NCBI RefSeq assembly: GCF_016316925.1
Contig: NZ_JAEEGB010000010.1
Location: 1-64,000 of the forward strand
Reading direction: 5' to 3'
Origin: Clostridium aciditolerans
GTDB taxonomy: Bacteria > Bacillota > Clostridia > Clostridiales > Clostridiaceae
Length of the DNA stretch: 64,000 nucleotides
Shown here: positions 28,645 to 36,488 of the stretch, piece by piece
Position numbering within the stretch: the first letter of the stretch is position 1
How the letters are laid out: each line of letters opens with the position of its first letter
Notes under the pieces: model-generated
The model's input: the letters and a program-made list of their open reading frames with translations, nothing else
Databases searched by the model: none
What the model was told of the DNA's origin: nothing
Translations under genes and position numbers: made by a program

Positions 28645-28893
28645 CTAATTATTGATTTTTCCAATCATAAATATTTCTTTAGCGTATTTACCTAAATTAC
28701 GAACATTATTATATAATGGTTTGTCCTTTGAAACTACTCCTTTTATTACATGTCCATTAACAGTTTTAATTTCCACTTCTTCTCCTAATTCACAATTCTC
28801 TAAACAGCACCCTCTAATATAAACTTTAAAAGAGTGATCTCCATTGCTGTGGCCTACTTCTTCGATTTCAATCCAACTTCCTCTTTTTATCAT
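28645..28893 (-). CDS. Small OrtA-like protein (possible 2-amino-4-oxopentanoate thiolase alpha-subunit relative)
   Basis: An 82-residue soluble protein with a strong GGGGGG ribosome site and its own terminator. The pattern KRGSWIEIE..., GCCLENCELGEEVEIKT and NGHVIKGVV resembles OrtA, the small subunit of the thiolase in clostridial ornithine fermentation. The partner ortB and the rest of the ornithine operon are not nearby. A paired-cysteine CCLENC segment is present. The link to OrtA is by memory of the family pattern and is tentative. It could be a stand-alone small beta-barrel protein. Confidence 0.45.
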   Translation of the reverse strand: MIKRGSWIEIEEVGHSNGDHSFKVYIRGCCLENCELGEEVEIKTVNGHVIKGVVSKDKPLYNNVRNLGKYAKEIFMIGKINN

Positions 28894-29034
28894 TAAAATC
28901 CCCCCATTTTCTCATCCTAAAATTAATTTACTTTTATAAATTATATGCAATGTAATTTGTAAATATATTTATATTTTTAAAAATGGGGATAATAATCCTA
29001 AAATATTAATCTTTAAACAAGGAGGAATATAACA

Positions 29035-29226
29035 ATGAATAGTGGTTGCAGAAACGCTACTAACCCTATCAATAATACTATGAGTGGTAGAGAGGATGCA
29101 GAAAAAAATAGCAAAAATGCAAAACGTAAGAAAGCTAGTTTTTTCTTTGTTTTTGTAACAATAGTTTGAGGGGGCATCGCGCTAGTGGAACTAGCCTCAG
29201 TAATCATAGGTGCATTAAGAGCATGA
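29035..29226 (+). CDS. Small membrane-peptide gene with in-frame UGA
   Basis: ATG 29035 follows a strong AAGGAGGAATATAACA. Forty-four codons give a polar, Lys/Asn-rich N-terminal part and the start of a hydrophobic stretch (ASFFFVFVTIV). A TGA lies at 29167-29169. The same frame continues for 18 codons, GGIALVELASVIIGALRA, to a second TGA at 29224, then a terminator. Only the read-through product has a hydrophobic stretch long enough to span a membrane. A GCTAG-TGGAA-CTAGC hairpin begins 11 bases after the UGA. Options are a selenocysteine codon, a recent Trp-to-stop mutation, or a true 44-residue peptide. I do not recognise the family. Confidence 0.55.
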
Positions 29227-29229
29227 GTA

Positions 29230-29267
29230 AACCCTACTCAGTGCATAAAAACTGAGTAGGGTTTTAT
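29230..29267 (+). terminator. Terminator after the small in-frame-UGA gene
   Basis: A 13-bp AACCCTACTCAGT stem with an 8-base loop is followed by TTTATT. It lies directly after the second stop codon, which supports transcription through 29226. Confidence 0.85.
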
Positions 29268-29269
29268 TC

Positions 29270-30514
29270 TTAATTATATATTGGATATTTACTACATAGT
29301 TGCTTTACTTCTTCTTTAATGTTAGATAAGTCTTTATCTCTGTTCTCTATCGTATAATTTATAAAGTAAGCTATCTTTTTCATCTCATCTTCTTTAAATC
29401 CCCTTGTAGTAACAGCCGGAGTTCCTAATCTTATGCCGCTAGTAACATTTGGACTTAGCTTATCAAATGGTATTGCATTTTTGTTTACCGTAATTCCTAC
29501 ACTATCCAAAAGTATTTCCGCATCTTTTCCAGTTATATTTTTACTTGTTAGATCAAGTAAAATTAAATGATTATCTGTACCACCTGTAACTAATCTGAAT
29601 CCATATTTAATTAATTCTTCTCCTAAAACTCTACAGTTTATAATTACTTGATCAATATAATCTTTATATTGATCGCTTAGCGCTTCTTTAAAGCACACTG
29701 CCTTAGCAGCGATAGTATGCATTAATGGACCACCCTGAGTTCCCGGGAAAATCATTTTATCTAAATCCTTGCCATACTTCTCCTTACATAAAATAGCTCC
29801 CCCTCTTGGTCCTCTTAGAGTTTTATGTGTTGTAGTTGTTACGAAATCTGCATAAGGCACTGGTGATATATGTTTTCCTGCAGCTACAAGTCCAGCTATA
29901 TGAGCCATATCTACCATCATATAAGCTCCAACCTCATCACAAATCTCCTTAATTCTTTTAAAATCTATTTCTCTCGGATAAGCACTTGCTCCAGACACTA
30001 TCATCCTAGGCTTGTACTTCAAGGCCAAGTTTCGCATTTCTTCATAGTCTATTTTTTCTGATTGCTCATTTACTCCATAAGATATGAAGTTATAAAGTTT
30101 ACCGGAAAAGCTAACTCTGCTTCCATGGGTCAAATGGCCACCATGAGCTAAATTCATTCCTAAAACTGTATCTCCAGGCTCAAGAACAGTCATATATACT
30201 GCCATATTTGCTTGTGACCCTGAATGGGGCTGAACGTTTACATACTCTGCATTAAACAATTTTTTAAGTCTTTCTCTCGCTAGATCTTCTGCTATATCCA
30301 CAATATGACATCCACCATAGTATCTTTTTCCTGGGTAACCTTCAGCATATTTGTTAGTTAAAAATGAACCCATAGCTTCCATAACGGATTTACTAGTAAA
30401 ATTTTCTGAGGCTATAAGTTCTATTCCCTTTTCCTGTCTCAACTCTTCTTTCATTATGGTCTCGTAAATTTCCTTGTCAGTATTTTTTAAATTTTCAAAA
30501 TTCAAATTACACAC
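29270..30514 (-). CDS. glyA: Serine hydroxymethyltransferase
   Basis: A PLP enzyme interconverting serine and glycine with tetrahydrofolate; it supplies one-carbon units. Landmarks are [55 protein letters not shown] and the PLP-lysine segment [14 protein letters not shown]. The 414 residues match the family. Start is GTG 30514 after GGGGAGAGG. Transcribed alone and convergent with the small peptide gene. No glycine riboswitch was recognised in the 250-base upstream gap, which it shares with the divergent exporter genes. Confidence 0.96.
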   Translation of the reverse strand: MCNLNFENLKNTDKEIYETIMKEELRQEKGIELIASENFTSKSVMEAMGSFLTNKYAEGYPGKRYYGGCHIVDIAEDLARERLKKLFNAEYVNVQPHSGSQANMAVYMTVLEPGDTVLGMNLAHGGHLTHGSRVSFSGKLYNFISYGVNEQSEKIDYEEMRNLALKYKPRMIVSGASAYPREIDFKRIKEICDEVGAYMMVDMAHIAGLVAAGKHISPVPYADFVTTTTHKTLRGPRGGAILCKEKYGKDLDKMIFPGTQGGPLMHTIAAKAVCFKEALSDQYKDYIDQVIINCRVLGEELIKYGFRLVTGGTDNHLILLDLTSKNITGKDAEILLDSVGITVNKNAIPFDKLSPNVTSGIRLGTPAVTTRGFKEDEMKKIAYFINYTIENRDKDLSNIKEEVKQLCSKYPIYN

Positions 30515-30765
30515 CTCTCCCCTTTTTTCAAATTTTAAGTGGTAAAATTAATTTTAATACTTAAAACAAGCAATTATCAAAAAGTCTTTAATTAAATTAT
30601 AAATCTTTCCTATTGTTTTATCAATATTTAGCAATAAACTTATTTATTTACATATGTAATAAAGCTAATAGTAATGTTAAGGTTAAAGTTTTTTAAAACT
30701 AATATCTGTAAGTTTTACTTTATGTTATAATACTTTATATAATTTTTAGTATAAGGGGAATGATC

Positions 30766-31539
30766 ATGGATTTTAACAGAATAATAAATATGGCTACATA
30801 TGCCGGAAAAATAATGTTAGAAAGTGGAGCAGAAATATATAGAGTTGAAGAAACTATGGTAAGAATTTGTAGCTCGTGGAATATTCCTAATTTAGAAACC
30901 TTTGTAACTCCAACTGTAATAATGGTTTCCGCTTCAACTAAATATGGGCAGCCTATATCTATAGTCAAAAGAATAAAGAAAAGAACAGTTAACTTAGAAA
31001 AAATATCACAAGTTAATGATATTTCTAGAAATATAAAAAGTAGAGGCCTGACATTAGATGATATTGAAAGCAAATTATCTCAAATCGAATCATCAAAAGC
31101 CTATAGTGATAAATTAAACATAGTTCTTTCAGGAGTAGCTGCTGCCTTCTTTTCACTGGTATTCGGCGGAAATTTAAGAGATTTTTTCGTGTCATTCTTT
31201 ATTGGATGCAGCATTAGAATTATATCCTTAACTTTAAGTAATTTATCTGCAAATGATTTCTTTATAAATATATTATGTGGTTCTTTTACCGCTATAGTTG
31301 CTTTAACATCTACATATTTAAATATAGGTTCCCATTCAGACAAGATAATAATAGGTTCAATTATGCTCCTTGTACCCGGTCTTGCGATAACGAATGCAAT
31401 AAGAGATACTATAGCGGGGGACTTGCTTGCTGGAATTTCTCGTGCCGTGGAGGCCTTTTTAGTTGCCGTTGGCATTGCTTTAGGTACTGGAGTTGTTTTA
31501 AGATTTTGGCTTGTTTATTTTGGAGGTGTAAAACTATGA
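30766..31539 (+). CDS. Threonine/serine exporter ThrE, N-terminal subunit (YjjP-like, DUF1212)
   Basis: The first half of a split ThrE-type exporter. A cytoplasmic N-terminal part (about 1-115) with the ESGAEIYRVEETM motif is followed by about five membrane segments, among them LVPGLAITNAIRD, the conserved loop of the family. The 257-residue length fits DUF1212 proteins. ATG 30766 lies 6 bases after AGGGGA; the ATG at 30760 abuts that site and is rejected. It overlaps the next gene at ATGA, so the two subunits are coupled. Substrates of the family include threonine and serine; other small molecules are possible. Confidence 0.85.
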   Translation: MDFNRIINMATYAGKIMLESGAEIYRVEETMVRICSSWNIPNLETFVTPTVIMVSASTKYGQPISIVKRIKKRTVNLEKISQVNDISRNIKSRGLTLDDIESKLSQIESSKAYSDKLNIVLSGVAAAFFSLVFGGNLRDFFVSFFIGCSIRIISLTLSNLSANDFFINILCGSFTAIVALTSTYLNIGSHSDKIIIGSIMLLVPGLAITNAIRDTIAGDLLAGISRAVEAFLVAVGIALGTGVVLRFWLVYFGGVKL

Positions 31540-31994
31540 TTTTAAGTTCTATATATACACTTATTGCTACACTATGCTTCTCAGTTATATTTAATATAAG
31601 AGGAAAAAACTTGGTATTTGCAGCTTTAGGCGGCGGCATTAGCTGGTACATTTATCTGCTTACCTCTTCCCTTTTAAACGGATATAGTATTTTACCTTTT
31701 TTTATTGCCTCAGTAGTTGCTTCAATTTATTCAGAGATAATGGCACGTGTCTTAAAAACCCCTGTAACCACCTTTATAATATGTGCTATTATACCTCTCG
31801 TACCTGGCGGCGGAATGTATAACACTATGTTTCAATCTATACAGGGAAATTTAAATGAATCCCTAACCTTAGGATTACAAACTTTATCTATTGCTGGAGC
31901 AGTAGCTATAGGAGTATTTTTCGTTTATTCTACATCAAAATTATTATTTTTGGCTAAAAGAAGCTTTAAGATGAGAGTAAAAAAATATATGTAA
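31536..31994 (+). CDS. Threonine/serine exporter ThrE, C-terminal subunit (YjjB-like, DUF3815)
   Basis: A 152-residue membrane protein with about five hydrophobic segments and the conserved loop IPLVPGGGMYNTMFQ, the counterpart of the C-terminal half of fused ThrE. Its ATG overlaps the TGA of the previous gene by ATGA. A longer ORF in this frame from 31275 overlaps the first subunit entirely and is not the real start. Confidence 0.85.
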   Translation: MILSSIYTLIATLCFSVIFNIRGKNLVFAALGGGISWYIYLLTSSLLNGYSILPFFIASVVASIYSEIMARVLKTPVTTFIICAIIPLVPGGGMYNTMFQSIQGNLNESLTLGLQTLSIAGAVAIGVFFVYSTSKLLFLAKRSFKMRVKKYM

Positions 31995-32051
31995 TACTTT
32001 TATAATAAAGTTTTCCTAATCGAAACTCTTTAATTTTACATATAAAACATT

Positions 32052-32098
32052 ATAGGGTCACAAGAGAATCAGTTAACTAACTGTCTTGTAACCCTATC
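32052..32098 (-). terminator. Hairpin terminator between the exporter and csoR-like genes
   Basis: An ATAGGGT..ACAAGA arm pairs with TCTTGT..ACCCTAT around a 17-base loop. It lies between converging genes. T tracts are weak. Confidence 0.5.
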
Positions 32099-32103
32099 TA
32101 TAC

Positions 32104-32379
32104 TTATTTCAAAAACATTGTAAGTGTTGAAACTAATTCTTCTATTTTTTTTATTTCTTCTTGATTTTCCGAGTCACATCCAAAACATCTCTTTGCATAG
32201 TTTTCTAGCACGATTGCTCCTACTTTGTTAATGGCAGCTCTTGCCGCTGCAACTTGAATTAATATATCTTTGCAGCAAGCTTCATTGTCCACCATCTTTT
32301 CAATACCTTTAATTTGCCCCTCTATTCTTCTTAGTCTCGTTTGTATATCTTTTTTTGTTACTATAGTTTTATCCTCCAT
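32104..32379 (-). CDS. CsoR/RcnR/CstR-family repressor
   Basis: A 91-residue all-helical DNA-binding protein (DUF156). The core RLRRIEGQIKGIEKMV and cysteines C35, C36, C65 and C68 are visible. In copper-sensing CsoR the ligand set is Cys, then His 25 residues later, then Cys four residues on. Here C36 and C65 fit the two cysteines, but the His position is Tyr61. That pattern, two cysteines 29 apart without the His, is closer to the persulfide sensor CstR. No metal exporter or sulfur gene is adjacent, so the target is unknown. The ribosome site is GGGAGTGGG. Confidence 0.85.
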   Translation of the reverse strand: MEDKTIVTKKDIQTRLRRIEGQIKGIEKMVDNEACCKDILIQVAAARAAINKVGAIVLENYAKRCFGCDSENQEEIKKIEELVSTLTMFLK

Positions 32380-32409
32380 AAATACCCACTCCCAATTATT
32401 ATAAATTTT

Positions 32410-32430
32410 AAATACCTATACCCCGTATTT
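32410..32430 (-). promoter_or_regulatory. Candidate autoregulatory operator of the CsoR-family gene
   Basis: An AAATAC..GTATTT inverted repeat with a C/G-rich centre (CTATACCCC) 30 bases before the start resembles CsoR/CstR operators, which have a G tract between A/T arms. Inferred from pattern and place only. Confidence 0.45.
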
Positions 32431-32539
32431 TAAAATTATATCATCTTTATTATTGACTATCAATAAGTTCTTTATTCAACTGAAAAAGATACGCAATAAT
32501 ACGTATCTCTTTCAGTAATAACTTTTTCTTAACTATTTA

Positions 32540-32578
32540 AGGCATCTTTGACTTGTTATTTTCTTTCAGACACCTAAT
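32540..32578. repeat. Fragment of repeat family R3
   Basis: About 35 bases nearly identical, inverted, to the left end of 10341-10514 (GGCATCTTTGACTTGTTATT and onward). It overlaps the 3' end of the Cof phosphatase gene by a few codons. Confidence 0.75.
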
Positions 32579-33396
32579 ATAAATTTTTGTATAACTTCTG
32601 CTATAGCACCATTATTATTATCCTTTTCAGTTACATAGTCAGCATACTTTTTTATATAGTCTCTTGCATTATTAACCACAACGCCTAAACCTGCACACTT
32701 TATCATACTTATATCATTTTCATCATTACCGATGGCAATACACTCTTCTATAGATATTCCATAATTATTGGCTAATACTTTAAGAGCATTTCCCTTAGAT
32801 ACTCCTTGTTTAAGTATTTCTATATTATTTATTTCTGACTTTGTAGTCTCTATCCCTATTATGCTATCTATTCTTTTTCTTAATTCATCCAAATATTCTA
32901 TATCATCATCAATAACAACAATCTTATTAATGTCAAACTCAGCTTTCTCTATAACTTCTTTTACATCAGGCACTAATCTTATTTCAATCCTAAACTTCCT
33001 ATCTATTTCTCTATTAAAATTATAAAATCTTTCTGTTGCAAATCTAAACTGCTCACTATAAATGGCATTTTCATCATAGAAGTGAAAATAAGTATCCTTT
33101 TTCTCCCTTATTGCATCTATAACCTTCAAAATATCCTTTTTATCAATTGATTTAGAATAAATTACCTCTCTATTTTCATCTAATATTATAGCTCCATTAC
33201 AACAAATCATTGGTTGTTTCTTTGATATAGTATCCCCATAAAACTTTAGTCCAGAAGGCATTCTTCCAGAAGATATAACAAATTTTACTCCTTTATTAAC
33301 AGCTTTACTTATCATATCTAGATTATTATCTGTTATATGTTTATTGTCATTTAATAAAGTTCCATCCATATCTACAGCTATAATTTTATACTTCAA
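32566..33396 (-). CDS. Cof-type HAD-superfamily phosphatase
   Basis: A cytoplasmic sugar-phosphate or nucleotide phosphatase of HAD subfamily IIB. Motif I is VDMDGTLLND near the N terminus, motif II is ISSGRMPSG, and motif IV is IGNDENDISMI near the C terminus. About 276 residues. The TTG at 33396 is 8 bases after AGGAG and gives a conventional start just before KYKIIAVDMDG; the GTG at 33405 begins inside the ribosome site. The substrate cannot be told from sequence. Its last codons coincide with a fragment of repeat R3. Confidence 0.9.
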   Translation of the reverse strand: MKYKIIAVDMDGTLLNDNKHITDNNLDMISKAVNKGVKFVISSGRMPSGLKFYGDTISKKQPMICCNGAIILDENREVIYSKSIDKKDILKVIDAIREKKDTYFHFYDENAIYSEQFRFATERFYNFNREIDRKFRIEIRLVPDVKEVIEKAEFDINKIVVIDDDIEYLDELRKRIDSIIGIETTKSEINNIEILKQGVSKGNALKVLANNYGISIEECIAIGNDENDISMIKCAGLGVVVNNARDYIKKYADYVTEKDNNNGAIAEVIQKFILGV

Positions 33397-33534
33397 TGCT
33401 ATCACTCCTAATTGTTGTAGTATTTAGTATCTAAATCTATACTTAATATTTTTTAAACTTTAGCTATTCATGTAATAAATAATCAATTATTAACATAATG
33501 TATTTTAGAATTAATTTATATTAGGGTGGTGTAA

Positions 33535-34008
33535 TTGAAAAAAATACTAATTTCCCTTTGCACTTTATTTATTATATCTATTTTACTTGTAGGGTGCAAT
33601 TATAATTTTAGTAATATTAACTTTAATAAAACTAAACCAAATAACTTTTATTATACAAATATTCTAGCTAAAAACTTGACATTAGAGTCATCTGTAAAAT
33701 GTGTAATATTAGATACAAACTTTTATAAAGAAAAAGAGCTTTCAAAAGAAAATCTAGATACAGTAAAATCTATGTTAAAAGCTCTCAATAAAAATAATTT
33801 TGTATCCAAGCCTAGAGACATTCCAGAAAAACCTATATATAAAATGTTTTTTACCTTTAATAAAGAAAAACTTGTAATTAATGTTTATAGCGAAAAATAT
33901 TTGTCAGTGTACCCATGGGACGGCAACTATTCAATGGATTATATAGATATGAGCAGCCTCCCTATTTCATTAAATTTATATAATCTTTGCAAATTCACAT
34001 TCAATTAA
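33535..34008 (+). CDS. Putative lipoprotein of unknown function
   Basis: A 157-residue protein with a lipoprotein signal peptide: MKKILISLCTLFIISILLVG with the lipobox LVGC, so it should be anchored by Cys21 outside the membrane. The rest is Lys/Asn-rich with no motif I can name with confidence; it may belong to the clostridial DUF4883 group. It starts at TTG after AGGGTGG. It has no linked neighbour on its strand within 400 bases. Function unknown. Confidence 0.7.
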   Translation: MKKILISLCTLFIISILLVGCNYNFSNINFNKTKPNNFYYTNILAKNLTLESSVKCVILDTNFYKEKELSKENLDTVKSMLKALNKNNFVSKPRDIPEKPIYKMFFTFNKEKLVINVYSEKYLSVYPWDGNYSMDYIDMSSLPISLNLYNLCKFTFN

Positions 34009-34034
34009 ATAATTCTTAAGTAAAAATTTGCGCT

Positions 34035-34289
34035 AGATATAGAGTTAACAGGCCGAAAATTGACTTATACGCCGGGATATGTTTCCAATCTTCAGCACGT
34101 TAAAAACTTTTAGTCAGTCTAAAGCTTGTGTTTCAAGATAACCTAAGAACTTTCGAGAACTCGCCGTGCTCAAACAACTCTAAAGTTCTAAGGTTCTCTT
34201 AAAACCCTTCACTAAGACTGGCACAAAGTTTTTAAATCTACTTCAGCTTTGGAAACATATCCCTCTGTATAAGTCAATTTTCTAGTTTG
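34035..34289. repeat. Long imperfect palindromic repeat, family R1 copy 2
   Basis: Reverse complement of 5-254 with high identity over about 230 bases, including the internal TTTCGAGAACTCG tip. It fills most of the 430-base gap between the lipoprotein and DUF4397 genes; the remainder is AT-rich with nothing recognised. Confidence 0.85.
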
Positions 34290-34438
34290 TTTCTATATAA
34301 TCTCCTAAATCTTTTTTAAAATTAGTAAAGTGTTTTAAATAGCTTATATATTTAACAAAATTATAAGCTAAATGTTGTATCATATACTAAAAAGAAACAT
34401 ATATTGTTATTATGATTAATTTTATGAAAGGTGCTTAA

Positions 34439-35089
34439 ATGTTTATATGTCCTTATCTTTTTAGATCTAATATCCTATTTAGAAATCCTACCTCTTATAT
34501 AAGGGTACTGCATGCTAGTCCTGGTTCTCCTGCTGTAGACATATATATAAATAATGTTCCAACTATTAGAGGGCTTGCTTATAAAAACTTTACAGACTAT
34601 GCACCTATAACTTCTGGTTTATACAACATAAAAGTATACCCTAGTGGCAATACAACACGTCCTTTAATAGATACTAGCTTATTTATACCTGATGGAATTA
34701 TTTATACTATTGCTGCAATAGGAGCTCCTCCAAACATCAGCCTGCAACCAATCGAAGATACACGCAGACCTATAATAGAAGGTAAAACTTTATTAAGATT
34801 TGTCCATTTATCACCTGATACACCTAATGTTGATATAACTTTACCCGATGGTACTGTATTATTTAATAATATAGGGTATAAACAAGTTGAAAGGTATATT
34901 TCAGTAAATCCTGGGGTATACAGAGTGCAGGCACGTTTAACTGGAACAGATAAAGTAATTTTAGAAGTGCCTAATATTAATTTGCATCCTAATAGATTCT
35001 ATACAATATATGCAGTAGGTCTTAGCTCAGGTAATCCTCCGCTTCAAGTTTTAATACCACTAGATGGAAATAGTTATCTAACTCCTTAG
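34439..35089 (+). CDS. DUF4397 domain protein
   Basis: A 216-residue protein with two DUF4397-like repeats: SYIRVLHASPGSPAVDIYIN (about 18-37) and LLRFVHLSPDTPNVDITL (about 118-135), each followed by a beta-rich region with IYT and VYPSGN or VQARLTGT. There is no signal peptide. The family occurs in secreted or cell-surface proteins, so the lack of a signal is odd and may mean spore or forespore location. ATG follows AAAGGTGCTTAA. No function is established. Confidence 0.75.
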   Translation: MFICPYLFRSNILFRNPTSYIRVLHASPGSPAVDIYINNVPTIRGLAYKNFTDYAPITSGLYNIKVYPSGNTTRPLIDTSLFIPDGIIYTIAAIGAPPNISLQPIEDTRRPIIEGKTLLRFVHLSPDTPNVDITLPDGTVLFNNIGYKQVERYISVNPGVYRVQARLTGTDKVILEVPNINLHPNRFYTIYAVGLSSGNPPLQVLIPLDGNSYLTP

Positions 35090-35113
35090 TTCGAAAATCC
35101 TTTAAACTAATTT

Positions 35114-35142
35114 AAAAGGGCTTGGTTTAACCAAGCCCTCTA
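35114..35142. terminator. Bidirectional terminator between DUF4397 and LUD genes
   Basis: A perfect AGGGCTTGGTT / AACCAAGCCCT stem with a 2-base loop lies between converging genes, with TTTTAAATT following on the minus strand. Confidence 0.8.
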
Positions 35143-35784
35143 TTAATACCCTAAATCTTTTGCCACAATTATTACTTTGATTCTTCCCTTTTGACCCTGT
35201 TTTCTAATAAGCACATAGTCGTTACATATTCTTTCTGGACTATCACACTCCATACAGTATCCTAGCTTTGTGCAAGGAGTTTTTCTATTAAGACGCTTTG
35301 CATTTGCAGGAGCTGCACAATATTTCATACGATTATCTGCTTCTTGTATATCTTTTACAATTTTATTTACTCCTACTACTACGATCACCTTATCTGGACC
35401 ATAAAGCATTGCCGCTACTCTATTCCCAGTACCATCTACATTATATAGTTCACCACTTTCAGTTACAGCATTACTGCTTACAAAATAAGCATCCGCACTA
35501 AAACTTTTTCTAAAAATCTCCTTTATTTGTTCAACTGTTAGTCCTGGTGCATATCTATCTAAAAAATTATATTTTCCATTCCTTAAAAAATCAATAACTC
35601 CCGTTTCAAAAAGAGTCATAGACCCTCCAACGGAAACAGTATCTCCTTCTTTGATAAATTCAGAAATTTTATCTATTACAGCCTTTTCGTCTGCAACATA
35701 ATATGCCTCCATATTATTTTTCTCAAGATTCTCAATGGTTCTCTTTACTTTCATATCCATTACATATTTGATATTATTATCCAC
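35143..35784 (-). CDS. LUD-domain protein (lactate-utilisation LutC/YkgG-like)
   Basis: About 213 residues with the LUD fold: VSVGGSMTLFETGVIDFLR, AYFVSSNAVTESGELYNVDGTGNRVAAMLYGP and VVVGVNKIVKDIQEA. The C-terminal cysteine cluster CTKLGYCMECDSPERIC marks the clostridial DUF1121 subgroup and may bind metal. No lutA or lutB is nearby, so it is not a standard lactate operon. GTG 35784 follows GGGGGGA by 6 bases; the ATG at 35799 starts just before that tract. Role unknown. Confidence 0.8.
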   Translation of the reverse strand: MDNNIKYVMDMKVKRTIENLEKNNMEAYYVADEKAVIDKISEFIKEGDTVSVGGSMTLFETGVIDFLRNGKYNFLDRYAPGLTVEQIKEIFRKSFSADAYFVSSNAVTESGELYNVDGTGNRVAAMLYGPDKVIVVVGVNKIVKDIQEADNRMKYCAAPANAKRLNRKTPCTKLGYCMECDSPERICNDYVLIRKQGQKGRIKVIIVAKDLGY

Positions 35785-35899
35785 ATCTATTCCCCCCATA
35801 AATTTTATATAAAATAACTAATTGCCACTAGTAAGATACTATCATAAAAGTGACTATAAGTCTCACTTTATAGTATAAAAAACTAACGCTACTTTTTCA

Positions 35900-35987
35900 A
35901 TGGACAGTTGAAAATTGATAGTTGACAGTGAAGGTAAGTTTCCATAGTACAACGGAGAAAAATCCTCCTTCACCGTCAATTGTCACC
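35900..35987. repeat. Palindromic dispersed repeat, family R2, short copy
   Basis: Ends TGGACAGTTGAAAATTGA and TCACCGTCAATTGTCACC are inverted and the centre is shortened to about 30 bases. Related to 13868-14052 and 24398-24590. Confidence 0.7.
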
Positions 35988-35992
35988 TAATA

Positions 35993-36024
35993 AAAAGGAT
36001 GCCTAATAACAAGACATCCTTTTA
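35993..36024 (-). terminator. Terminator of the cold-shock gene
   Basis: On the minus strand AAAGGATG pairs with CATCCTTTTTATT after a 13-base loop. Confidence 0.65.
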
Positions 36025-36101
36025 TCCTCTCTATATAGCGGTTTACAATCTTTAAAACAAAGCTTTAACCTTACTATAAATCTATAAACACTTCTTAATA
36101 T

Positions 36102-36308
36102 CTATAATTTATGTACATTAGACGCTTGCGGTCCTTTTGGTGTTTCAATTATATCATAACTAACTTGTTGCCCTTCACTTAAATCTTTTCTTCTTCCTTC
36201 TTCTTTTATAGCAGAATAATGAACAAAAACTTCACCAGATCCATCATCTCCTGTAATAAATCCAAATCCTTTTTCGTCATTAAACCATTTTACTACACCT
36301 GTTGACAT
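36102..36308 (-). CDS. Cold-shock protein, CspA family
   Basis: A 68-residue nucleic-acid chaperone. RNP1 (GFGFITG) and RNP2 (VFVHYSAI) are intact, and the start [16 protein letters not shown] is the family hallmark. ATG 36308 follows AGGAGAATGTTA; the ATG six bases upstream is too close. Monocistronic with an AT-rich upstream region. Probably controls translation of cold-induced or stationary-phase mRNAs. Confidence 0.95.
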   Translation of the reverse strand: MSTGVVKWFNDEKGFGFITGDDGSGEVFVHYSAIKEEGRRKDLSEGQQVSYDIIETPKGPQASNVHKL

Positions 36309-36488
36309 TAACATTCTCCTCTCTTCTTATATCTACCAACTTGTAAGAAAAAGTTCCATGCTTGTTTCTCACACTTTTTCCTTAATTAAATAATAAAAAC
36401 CTTTAAACCCTATATCTAATAGCCGAAACCAAAATACATGATTTATATTTTTATTATTTACATTATTCTTATATTAATACAGTAAGTT

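Noticed and set aside
29013-29207. 64-codon minus-strand ORF over the small UGA gene
   Set aside because: No ribosome site; the plus-strand frame has one, and the terminator fits the plus strand.
31275-31994. 239-codon reading of the second exporter subunit
   Set aside because: Its first 87 codons overlap the first subunit in another frame and are Cys/Trp/Arg-rich nonsense; the ATG at 31536 overlapping TGA is the real start.
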